From: Pseudomonadota bacterium
Lineage (GTDB): Bacteria > Pseudomonadota > Gammaproteobacteria > Pseudomonadales > Oceanobacteraceae
Direction: 5' to 3'
Length of the DNA stretch: 9,579 nucleotides
Assembly (NCBI GenBank): GCA_023399105.1
Contig: JAEWQT010000229.1
Location: forward strand, 1-9,579
A program made the translations under genes and the position numbers. The notes under the pieces are model-generated. The model had not been told where the DNA came from. It worked only from the letters and a program-made list of their open reading frames with translations, and did not search any database. Below, piece after piece: positions 1-5,899 of the stretch. Position 1 is the stretch's first letter; each line of letters starts with the position of its first letter.

Positions 1-150
1 AAGGAGTGGACAAGCCATAAAGGCGAAATAAAACGCACAGCCATGTATGAGCAAGTTCATTGGTACATAGATCGTTACTACAATAGAATCCGACGCCATG
101 GAGCTTTGAATGGCTTAAGCCCCATGGTGTTCGAATCACAAGCAATCTGA
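1..150 (+). CDS. IS3-family transposase (OrfB), C-terminal tail only
   Basis: The window opens inside this gene and shows 49 codons before the TGA at 148-150. The visible protein contains EWTSHKGEIK, then WYIDRYYNRIRRHGALNG and LSPMVFES. This is the typical end of the DDE integrase-type transposase of the IS3 family, where a YYN-RRRH-AL-G-SP block follows the last catalytic glutamate. That glutamate lies just upstream of the window, so completeness and activity cannot be judged. The enzyme family carries out cut-and-circularise transposition and is normally made by programmed frameshifting between two ORFs; only the second could be represented here. A matching terminal sequence follows directly (about 152-179). 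The reading frame runs without a stop from base 1, so this end at least is not visibly decayed. Family assignment is firm; the subgroup is not determined. Confidence 0.88.
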   Translation, partial: KEWTSHKGEIKRTAMYEQVHWYIDRYYNRIRRHGALNGLSPMVFESQAI

Positions 151-151
151 T

Positions 152-179
152 GAGTGTCTACTTTATCGGGGGCGTTCCA
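152..179 (+). mobile_element. Right end (terminal inverted repeat) of the IS3-family element
   Basis: Immediately after the transposase stop is a stretch that, read inward on the minus strand, begins TGGAACGCCCCCGATAAAGT. It starts with the TG dinucleotide and has the GC-rich block and AT-rich inner part usual for IS3-family ends. The outer tip is therefore placed at about 179. The left end lies outside the window, so the pairing of the two repeats and the 3-4 bp target duplication cannot be checked. The exact outer boundary is an inference from the TG...CA rule. Confidence 0.7.
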
Positions 180-193
180 GGATTTTCTGCGGA

Positions 194-232
194 GCACGCT
201 GAACCCTCAACCCTCAACCCTCAACCCTCAAC
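194..232 (+). repeat. Heptad repeat AACCCTC, left copy of an inverted repeat pair
   Basis: Four perfect direct copies of AACCCTC (202-229) end in a partial AAC (230-232). They are preceded by GCACGCTG. The first 18 bases (194-211, GCACGCTGAACCCTCAAC) recur exactly on the opposite strand at 4442-4459, after hemY. Both copies are intergenic. The right copy has fewer and less perfect heptads, so the two look like members of a dispersed intergenic repeat family with a variable number of units. Function is unknown. Confidence 0.85.
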
Positions 233-276
233 GCCACCGAATCTGCCCTGCATCATTACCCCCACGCCGCCGGCAC

Positions 277-285
277 TGGTATCAT
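277..285 (+). promoter_or_regulatory. Candidate extended -10 promoter for the hem operon
   Basis: TGGTATCAT at 277-285 fits the extended -10 pattern TGnTATnnT and would place transcription start near 292, about 33 bases before the hemC start. The -35 region is poor (TTACCC at about 256-261), which is tolerated with an extended -10. It lies between the heptad repeat and hemC, about 100 bases from the insertion sequence end. This is a prediction from sequence match only. Confidence 0.45.
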
Positions 286-324
286 GCCCGGCGTCTCTGA
301 ATTTACTTCGCGTTAAGGAAAGCC

Positions 325-1278
325 ATGTCTGCTGTAACCACGCTCCGCATCGCCACCCGCAAAAGCCCGCTCGCCATGTGGCAGGCTGAACACATCAAAG
401 CGCGTCTGCTGGCGTTGTACCCGCAACTGACTGTTGAGCTGGTTACCTTCACCACCCAGGGCGACAAAATTCTCGATGTGCCACTGGCCAAAATCGGCGG
501 TAAAGGCCTGTTCGTAAAAGAGCTGGAAGCCGCCATGCTGGACGGCCGCGCAGACATCGCCGTGCACTCCATGAAAGACGTACCGATGGAGTTTCCGGAA
601 GGGCTGGAGCTGGGGGTGATCTGCGCGCGGGAAAACCCGCAGGATGCTTTCGTCTCCAATCACTACAAAACCATCGAAGAGCTGCCGCAGGGCGCCGTGG
701 TGGGTACATCCAGCCTGCGCCGGCAGTGCCAGATTCAGCAGCAGCGCCCCGATCTGATCATCAAAAGCCTGCGCGGCAACGTCCAGACCCGGCTGAGCAA
801 GCTGGATGCCGGCGAATTTGACGCCATTATTCTGGCCGCTGCCGGCCTGTTGCGTATGGAAATGCAGGATCGTATTGCTTCCTTTATTCCCGCCGAGCAA
901 TCGCTGCCGGCCGGTGGTCAGGGTGCACTGGGTATTGAGTGGCGCGTGGGCAACAACGATCACGACCGGGCGATTCAGGAACTCATTAAACCGCTGCACG
1001 ATGACATTACCGCCAGCTGTGTGCTGGCGGAGCGGGCACTGAACCGCCGTCTGCAGGGCGGTTGCCAGGTACCCATTGCCTGTTACGCCGAGCGTACCGG
1101 CGAGCAGCTGTGGCTGCGTGGGTTGGTGGGCAGTGTCGATGGCCAAACCATTCTGCGCACCGAACGTCGTGGTCTGGCCAGCGAAGCAGAAGCCATGGGC
1201 ATTGATGCCGCTGAGCATCTGCTGGCCCAGGGTGCCGGTGCCATTCTCAGCGCCGTTTACGGCCACGAAGTGAAATAA
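325..1278 (+). CDS. hemC: Porphobilinogen deaminase (hydroxymethylbilane synthase)
   Basis: This 317-residue cytoplasmic enzyme joins four porphobilinogen molecules into the linear tetrapyrrole hydroxymethylbilane, in heme and siroheme synthesis. The length is normal for the family. Visible hallmarks are the N-terminal [14 protein letters not shown], the block [20 protein letters not shown] with the catalytic aspartate at Asp85, GTSSLRRQ and [10 protein letters not shown] in the substrate- and cofactor-binding arginine region, and [10 protein letters not shown]. In that last motif Cys247 is the expected attachment point for the dipyrromethane cofactor. The ATG at 325 is preceded by AAGGA at 315-319 with good spacing. 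The stop codon overlaps the hemD start by one base (TAATG), which points to translational coupling. In many relatives lytR/algR-type regulators lie upstream; here an insertion sequence end lies upstream instead. Confidence 0.98.
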   Translation: MSAVTTLRIATRKSPLAMWQAEHIKARLLALYPQLTVELVTFTTQGDKILDVPLAKIGGKGLFVKELEAAMLDGRADIAVHSMKDVPMEFPEGLELGVICARENPQDAFVSNHYKTIEELPQGAVVGTSSLRRQCQIQQQRPDLIIKSLRGNVQTRLSKLDAGEFDAIILAAAGLLRMEMQDRIASFIPAEQSLPAGGQGALGIEWRVGNNDHDRAIQELIKPLHDDITASCVLAERALNRRLQGGCQVPIACYAERTGEQLWLRGLVGSVDGQTILRTERRGLASEAEAMGIDAAEHLLAQGAGAILSAVYGHEVK

Positions 1279-2030
1279 TGCAACCGGCGGTGATTGTTAC
1301 CCGCCCGGCTGAGCAGGCCGGGCCATTGTTGCAGGCGCTGCAGCAACGGGGTTATACAACCCGTCATCTGCCGTTAATGGACATCGTGCCGCTGGCCGAC
1401 GATGACGCCGCAGCAACCTCCGGCCTGCGCGCGCGCCTGATGAATCTGGATGAATACCGCGCCGTGATTGTTATCAGCGTGAACGCCGCCAGCATTGGGC
1501 TGGAATGGCTCGACCGTTACTGGCCGCAGCCACCGCTGGGCATCGAATTTTACGCCGTTGGCCCCAGTACCGCTGAAGTGCTGGAACAGGCCCATTTAAC
1601 CGTACACTGCCCGGCTGAGCGCTTCGACAGCGAAGGCATTCTGGCGCTGCCGGGGTTGCAGCCCGAGGTCATTGCCGGGCAAAAAGTCTTGCTCTGGCGT
1701 GGCATTGGCGGCCGCGAAAAACTGGCCTCGGTCTTGCGCGAACGCGGTGCCCAGGTGGATTATGCAGAGCTGTATGAACGCCGCGAGCAGCACTACAGCG
1801 CTGACCAGTGGCAAGCCGCCCTGCAGGATCAACCGCTGCTGATGCTCAGCAGCACCCAGGCGCTGGATATCGTTTGTGCCCAGGTGCCAGATTTGCCGCA
1901 ACGCATTCAGGCCCTGATTTTACCGGCCGAGCGCAGTGCCGACATGGCCCGCCAGCGCGGTTTTACCCAGGTGCTGGTGGCTGCCAGCGCCCGTGATGAA
2001 CACATGCTGGCCTGTTTGCCGCCAGGCTGA
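1278..2030 (+). CDS. hemD: Uroporphyrinogen-III synthase
   Basis: This 250-residue cytoplasmic enzyme closes hydroxymethylbilane into uroporphyrinogen III while inverting ring D, the step after HemC. Sequence in this family is weakly conserved, but the landmarks are present: an N-terminal IVTRPAEQA, FYAVGPSTAEVL in the middle, RGIGGRE at residues 141-147 followed by LRERGAQVDYAELYERR, and LMLSSTQALD near the start of the last third. Length is typical. The ATG shares its first base with the hemC stop (TAATG), so translation is probably coupled and no separate ribosome binding site is needed. The position directly after hemC strongly supports the call. A 53-base spacer then separates it from hemX. 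Nothing appears broken. Confidence 0.96.
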   Translation: MQPAVIVTRPAEQAGPLLQALQQRGYTTRHLPLMDIVPLADDDAAATSGLRARLMNLDEYRAVIVISVNAASIGLEWLDRYWPQPPLGIEFYAVGPSTAEVLEQAHLTVHCPAERFDSEGILALPGLQPEVIAGQKVLLWRGIGGREKLASVLRERGAQVDYAELYERREQHYSADQWQAALQDQPLLMLSSTQALDIVCAQVPDLPQRIQALILPAERSADMARQRGFTQVLVAASARDEHMLACLPPG

Positions 2031-2047
2031 ATCAATAAAAAATACCT

Positions 2048-2064
2048 GCCGCCGGTCGGGCGGC
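2048..2064 (+). other. GC-rich hairpin between hemD and hemX
   Basis: GCCGCC (2048-2053) and GGCGGC (2059-2064) can pair around a 5-base loop in the hemD-hemX spacer. It ends six bases before the hemX ribosome binding site and has no following T run on the plus strand, so it is not a convincing terminator of the operon. It could set mRNA stability or modulate hemX translation. Read on the minus strand it is followed by a T-rich stretch, but no minus-strand gene ends here. Confidence 0.4.
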
Positions 2065-2083
2065 CACTAAAAGGAATGTCAGA

Positions 2084-3235
2084 GTGAGCAGCGAAAACAA
2101 TACCCCCTCAAACGCCGCCGAACCGGCTAACCTGCCTGCCCCTGAACCCACTGCTGCTGAGCAGAAGCCGGCGGACAAACAGCCCGCAGACAAGCCAAAG
2201 GTTGCCAAACAAACTGCCGCTAAGCCTGCCCGCCGTGCTGGCTGGTGGTTGCTGCTTTTAATACTGCTGGGCGCGCTGGCTGCCGGCGGCTGGTTTGCCT
2301 TGCAGGTACATCAGCAAATGCAGACCGACATGGCCGTGCTGAGCGACCGCATTGCTGCCACTCAGGAACTGGAACGCCGGCAGCAACAGGCATTCACCCA
2401 ACTGCAGCAGCAACTGCAGGCGCAGCAGCAAAGCTACCAACAGTTGCAGCAACAGCTGCAACACAACAGCGACCGTCTGGCGCAGCTGCCCGGCGCAGAA
2501 CGCCAGGACTGGTTGCTGGCCGAAGCCGAATATCTGTTGCGCCTGGCCAACCAGCGCTTACAACTGGAACGCGACTGGAACGGCGCCCTCGGCCTGCTGC
2601 AGGCCGCCGATGCGGTGCTGGTGGAAACCCGCAACCCCGGTTTAACCCGCATTCGTGAAACCCTGGCGCAGGACATGCTGGCGTTGCGCCAGGCGCCGGC
2701 GCTCGATGCCACCGGCGCGGTACTGCGCTTACAGGCGCTGCAGCAACAACTGCCACAACTGCCCTGGTTGCCGGATCGCTTATTGCCGGACACTGGTGTG
2801 GATTTGCTGGCCAGTGAGGCACAGCAGCCGCTGCCAGAGAGCTGGTACGGCCAGTTGTGGCACAAAATGATGTCTGCTTTAACCGGGCTGGTGCGCATCC
2901 GTGAGCGCACTGGTGATGTCGCAGCACCGCTCAGCCCGGACCAGCAATACTATCTGCAACAGAACATGAACCTGATGCTGGAACAGGCGCAGGCGGCGCT
3001 GTTGCGTGAACAGGCGGAGCTGTATGAGCACAGCCTGCAGCGGGTACAGAACTGGTTGCAGCAGTATCTGCTGATTGAAGACGACCGTACCCGGGCAGTG
3101 CAGCAATCCCTGCAGGAACTGCAGGCCTGGCCGGTGGCGCCGGCACGTCCGGATATCAGCCGTTCGTTGCTGCAGCTGCAGCAATGGGTAGAGCAACAGC
3201 GCCGTGGTATGGCCCCGGTGGAGGAATCCGCATGA
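2084..3235 (+). CDS. hemX: HemX-family inner-membrane protein
   Basis: This 383-residue protein matches the family once annotated as uroporphyrin-III C-methyltransferase but now regarded as HemX of uncertain function. The order is: a cytoplasmic tail of about 50 residues rich in Ala, Pro, Lys and Glu, one transmembrane segment at about 53-73 (starting GWWLLLLILL), a glutamine-rich coiled coil at about 76-134, then a helical periplasmic region. That region opens with the family's conserved WLLAEAEYLLRLANQRL block (143-159). No methyltransferase motif is seen, so an enzymatic role is not supported. The GTG start at 2084 is chosen because AAGGA at 2071-2075 stands eight bases before it and the tail composition fits. 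It overlaps hemY at its 3' end. In other bacteria the protein is thought to help organise late tetrapyrrole enzymes at the membrane; that is inference here. Confidence 0.93.
   Translation: MSSENNTPSNAAEPANLPAPEPTAAEQKPADKQPADKPKVAKQTAAKPARRAGWWLLLLILLGALAAGGWFALQVHQQMQTDMAVLSDRIAATQELERRQQQAFTQLQQQLQAQQQSYQQLQQQLQHNSDRLAQLPGAERQDWLLAEAEYLLRLANQRLQLERDWNGALGLLQAADAVLVETRNPGLTRIRETLAQDMLALRQAPALDATGAVLRLQALQQQLPQLPWLPDRLLPDTGVDLLASEAQQPLPESWYGQLWHKMMSALTGLVRIRERTGDVAAPLSPDQQYYLQQNMNLMLEQAQAALLREQAELYEHSLQRVQNWLQQYLLIEDDRTRAVQQSLQELQAWPVAPARPDISRSLLQLQQWVEQQRRGMAPVEESA
3221..3226 (+). promoter_or_regulatory. Ribosome binding site deciding the hemY start
   Basis: GAGGAA inside the last hemX codons stands five bases before the ATG at 3232. 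It selects this start over the longer in-frame one at 3184, which would add 16 polar residues ahead of the first membrane segment and lacks such a site. Confidence 0.75.
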
Positions 3236-4422
3236 GAGCCTGGTTACTGCTGCTGGTACTGGCGCTGGGGGGCGGTTTGGTGGCCGGTACATTCATGGGC
3301 TTCGACAGCGGTTATGTGCTGATCAGCTGGGGCCGCTACACACTGGAAACCAGCCTGTGGCTGTATGCCGGTTTAACCCTGCTGCTGATGCTGGCGCTCT
3401 ATACCTTGCTGCGTTCGGCACTGGTGCTGCTGGGCAACGACTGGCGCTTTAACGAATGGCGCGCTCAGCGCCGTAATCAGCGCGCCCGCCGCCAGACCAC
3501 CCGTGGTTTGCTGAGCCTGGCCCAGGGACAATGGCGCCGGGCTGAACGCCTGCTGACCCTCAGCGCGGACGATTCCGACACGCCCTTAATCAATTATCTG
3601 GCTGCCGCCCGGGCCGCTTACGAACAGGGTAAAAACGATGCCGCCGATGAATGGTTAAAGGCGGCGCGTGACAGCACCAAAGGGGCCGATCTGGCGGTGG
3701 GGCTGAACCAGGCCGAGTTGCTCAGTTCACGCGGTCAGAAAGAACAGGCGCTGGCGGTGCTGCTAAAACTGCGCCAGCAACATCCCAAACACGCCTATTT
3801 GCTGAAGCTGCTGGTGAAGCTGCACCTGGATCTGGAAGACTGGGTGGCTCTGCACGAACTGTTACCGTTGCTGCGCAAAACCGGAAAAATTCCCGCCGAT
3901 AAACTGGCCGAACTGGAGCTGAACGTACAGCTGCAACTACTGGAACGGGCCAGTCGCAGCAGTGGCCAGAGCACAGAACAACAGGCGCAGGAGCTGAAGC
4001 GGTTGTACCGCGACATGCCGCGTCAGGCGCGCGAGTCGGTGGTGGTGGTCAAACGCTATATTGAATTGCTGCACGGACTGGCGACCGATGGCCTGGCCGA
4101 GCAGGAACTGCGCCGGGCGCTGAAGTACGTCTGGCATGATGACCTGGTTACCCTGTATGGCAAGCTGCAGGGCGAAGACGGCAACCGCCAGCTGTTGTTT
4201 GCTGAACAGCAGCTGACCGAGCGCCCGAATGATCCGGTATTACTGTTGGTATTGGGAAAACTGGCGCTACGCCTGAACGATCTGGACAAAGCCGCCGACT
4301 ACCTGCAAACCGGCCTGCGGCTGCGCAACCTGCCGGAATTGCATACCGAAATGGCATTGCTGCGGCTGGCGGAAGGTAACGAAAGCCAGGCTTGTGAACA
4401 TTTCCGCCTGGCGTTGCGCTGA
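3232..4422 (+). CDS. hemY: HemY-family inner-membrane TPR protein
   Basis: This is a 396-residue membrane protein of the proteobacterial HemY family. It is not the protoporphyrinogen oxidase called HemY in Bacillus. Two transmembrane helices are seen at about 3-20 and 42-66, separated by the conserved FDSGYVLISWGRYTLETSLW segment. They are followed by a basic patch (RAQRRNQRARRQTTRG) and WRRAERLL, and then helical tetratricopeptide-like repeats through to the C terminus, for example ALAVLLKLRQQHPKHAYLLK and LGKLALRLNDLDKAADYL. The start ATG overlaps the hemX stop (ATGA), showing tight coupling. The role in the family is poorly defined: it is linked to late heme synthesis and probably to scaffolding of the pathway's enzymes. 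It is the last gene of the operon, and no clear intrinsic terminator follows. Confidence 0.93.
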   Translation: MRAWLLLLVLALGGGLVAGTFMGFDSGYVLISWGRYTLETSLWLYAGLTLLLMLALYTLLRSALVLLGNDWRFNEWRAQRRNQRARRQTTRGLLSLAQGQWRRAERLLTLSADDSDTPLINYLAAARAAYEQGKNDAADEWLKAARDSTKGADLAVGLNQAELLSSRGQKEQALAVLLKLRQQHPKHAYLLKLLVKLHLDLEDWVALHELLPLLRKTGKIPADKLAELELNVQLQLLERASRSSGQSTEQQAQELKRLYRDMPRQARESVVVVKRYIELLHGLATDGLAEQELRRALKYVWHDDLVTLYGKLQGEDGNRQLLFAEQQLTERPNDPVLLLVLGKLALRLNDLDKAADYLQTGLRLRNLPELHTEMALLRLAEGNESQACEHFRLALR

Positions 4423-4427
4423 GGGAC

Positions 4428-4459
4428 GTTGAGGGTTAGGAGTTGAGGGTTCAGCGTGC
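4428..4459 (-). repeat. Right inverted copy of the heptad repeat
   Basis: On the minus strand this reads GCACGCTGAACCCTCAAC (4459 down to 4442), identical over 18 bases to 194-211. One degenerate and one good heptad continue down to 4428. It begins six bases after the hemY stop. The copy is shorter than the left one. Confidence 0.85.
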
Positions 4460-4483
4460 CCGGAGTTAAACACCAATGCACGC
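4454..4483. other. Weak inverted repeat in the convergent hemY/binding-protein gap
   Basis: GCGTGC (4454-4459) can pair with GCACGC (4478-4483) across an 18-base loop. Neither side is followed by a T run, so this is a poor terminator candidate. It is the only stem seen in the 96-base gap where transcripts from the two strands converge. Confidence 0.25.
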
Positions 4484-4510
4484 CCAACTTTGAACACCCA
4501 ACTTTGAACG
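4483..4510 (+). repeat. Two-copy 14-bp tandem repeat
   Basis: CCCAACTTTGAACA (4483-4496) is followed directly by CCCAACTTTGAACG (4497-4510), differing only at the last base. It sits in the gap between the two convergent genes, next to the heptad repeat, and ends eight bases before the stop codon of the minus-strand gene. Confidence 0.8.
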
Positions 4511-4518
4511 ATAACGCA

Positions 4519-5802
4519 TTACTGCAACGTCAGCGGCGCGCCTGCTTTACGGCGCTCAGCGCGCCATTCATCCGGTGTTTGAACGGCATCGTTGCCGTCC
4601 AGGCGTAACAGAATTTCGAAGTAGTCTTCGCGCAGATGGCTTTTCAGAATCTCTTCGCGGGTGCGGCTGCGCACGACATACACGCTCTGGACGTTCTGAT
4701 GGTCCAGTGCGCGCCATTCCTGCTCGTCTTTCAACAGGCTGTACTTGTGCCCTTCCAGGGCTTTGATCAGGCGGTTGGTATCCAGTGAACCCGCACGTTC
4801 GGCGGCGTCTTTAAACTGGTACACAATGCTGTACGCCGAGGCGGCAGAGCTGGTTGGGTAGGCGCCGTTAATCTGTACAAATTTTTCCACAAAGGTTTTG
4901 CCTTGCTCATAGCCATAGCGATAAGGCACCTGCCAGCTCCAGGGTACCGCCCCGATCACACCATCCAGAATGCCGGAGCCGGCGGTTTTGGCCATCGCCA
5001 GCGTCAGGTTGGGTACCACGATGGTCATTTTATTTTGCAGCCCCATGCTGTGCATGGTGCGTAACGCCAGCGCCATATCGTCACCAAACTGAATCAGCAT
5101 CAATACTTCGGCACCGGACTTGGCCGCCAGCTCGAGGGCGTTGCGCATATCGTTTTCACGCGGGCGCGGGTAGGCCACCAGAGTACCCGGGTGCTGGTTC
5201 ACATCGGTGGTGTTGGTGTAATTGCGCAGCGAGGTTTCGCTCGACCAGCCCCAGTTATAGTCGGCGGTCAGGTAGAAAAACTTTTTGCCCTGCAGTTGTT
5301 CGTTCAGATATGCCCCCAGTGCTTTGGCGGCCATGTGGGCGTTGTAGGTTTCACGGAACATATGCCGGTGGCCATCGGCGACGGTGGTTTCGTTGGCATA
5401 GGTGAGGGTGCCGAAGTAAATCAGCTTCTGGCGGGCGGCTTCTTTGCCGGCCTCAACCGCAACGGCGCTGGAGGAACCACCAAACAGCATCGCCGCGCCC
5501 TGCTTGGCCAGTTCCTTCACATTTTCCACCGCTCTGGCCGGATCGGAGGCGGTATTGGCGGTCAACAATTCCAGTGGCCGGCCCAGGACGCCGCCGGCGG
5601 CATTGATTTCTTCAATGGCCATTAATGCACCCTGTGCCTGCGCCACGCCTTCTTCTTTATAACGACCGGTGGCCGGGTAGTTCAGCCCGAGTTTGATGCT
5701 GTCACCGGATGGTGCCGCCTGTGCGACGTTTAAAAAAGGGAAGGTCAACAGCAGCAATGTGGCCGCCGAGCGGGCGACAATGCGAACAACAGCAGCGTGC
5801 AT
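4519..5802 (-). CDS. Periplasmic substrate-binding protein, branched-chain amino acid/amide type
   Basis: This 427-residue protein starts at the ATG at 5802, not at the longer in-frame ATG at 5838, because AAGGAG stands seven bases before it and a clean signal peptide follows. The leader has Arg residues, a LLLLTFPFL core and an AQA cleavage site after residue 29. The mature part (about 36-390) has the look of the Peripla_BP_6 family: IKLGLNYPATGRY, the conserved helix start GALMAIEEINAAGGVLGRPL, FGGSSSAVA, and YFGTLTYANE for the ligand cleft. Such proteins capture amino acids, urea, amides or similar small solutes for an ABC importer, or serve as sensor inputs. No permease or ATPase gene is seen in the window, so the partner and ligand are unknown. 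The C-terminal extension (about 390-427) is charged. It lies 97 bases after the EAL gene and may have its own promoter. Confidence 0.87.
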   Translation of the reverse strand: MHAAVVRIVARSAATLLLLTFPFLNVAQAAPSGDSIKLGLNYPATGRYKEEGVAQAQGALMAIEEINAAGGVLGRPLELLTANTASDPARAVENVKELAKQGAAMLFGGSSSAVAVEAGKEAARQKLIYFGTLTYANETTVADGHRHMFRETYNAHMAAKALGAYLNEQLQGKKFFYLTADYNWGWSSETSLRNYTNTTDVNQHPGTLVAYPRPRENDMRNALELAAKSGAEVLMLIQFGDDMALALRTMHSMGLQNKMTIVVPNLTLAMAKTAGSGILDGVIGAVPWSWQVPYRYGYEQGKTFVEKFVQINGAYPTSSAASAYSIVYQFKDAAERAGSLDTNRLIKALEGHKYSLLKDEQEWRALDHQNVQSVYVVRSRTREEILKSHLREDYFEILLRLDGNDAVQTPDEWRAERRKAGAPLTLQ

Positions 5803-5809
5803 AACAACT

Positions 5810-5815
5810 CTCCTT
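5810..5815 (-). promoter_or_regulatory. Ribosome binding site deciding the binding-protein start
   Basis: AAGGAG on the minus strand, seven bases before the ATG at 5802. It is a strong match and favours this start over the one at 5838, which would put 12 polar residues before the signal peptide. Confidence 0.8.
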
Positions 5816-5860
5816 GTGGGGGACTGGGTATCATCCACAGGCGGAGGTTAGCTGGCTTTA

Positions 5861-5879
5861 GTCTATTAGTCGGATAGAC
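5861..5879. promoter_or_regulatory. 19-bp dyad upstream of the binding-protein gene, candidate operator
   Basis: GTCTAT (5861-5866) and ATAGAC (5874-5879) form a perfect 6-bp inverted repeat with a 7-base centre, 59 bases before the binding-protein start. On the minus strand one arm overlaps TAGACT, a -10-like hexamer, without a good -35 at normal spacing. That pattern fits an activator-dependent promoter or a repressor site. The dimensions suit a dimeric helix-turn-helix regulator; which one is unknown. Confidence 0.45.
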
Positions 5880-5899
5880 GCCCCCGGGCTTGATGTAAG

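Noticed and set aside
150..389. Short plus-strand frame across the heptad repeat, giving a product with STLNPQPST repeats.
   Set aside because: It is a translation of the intergenic AACCCTC repeat and runs into hemC in the wrong frame; no supporting ribosome binding site.
313..1266. Long open frame on the minus strand across hemC.
   Set aside because: It is an antisense shadow of hemC caused by GC-rich codon use. Its protein is low-complexity Gln/Gly-rich and resembles no family, while the plus strand encodes a complete HemC.
2048..2064. Possible intrinsic terminator between hemD and hemX.
   Set aside because: No T run follows on the plus strand and hemX has a good ribosome binding site just after it, so it is kept only as a hairpin of unknown role.
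4560..4660. The C-terminal DYFEILLRLDGNDA of the binding protein resembles YYEILLRLRGADG of the neighbouring EAL protein.
   Set aside because: The match is short, lies in unrelated folds, and similar DYFE-type endings are plausible in this binding-protein family. Chance is the simpler explanation, with no nucleotide-level duplication evident.
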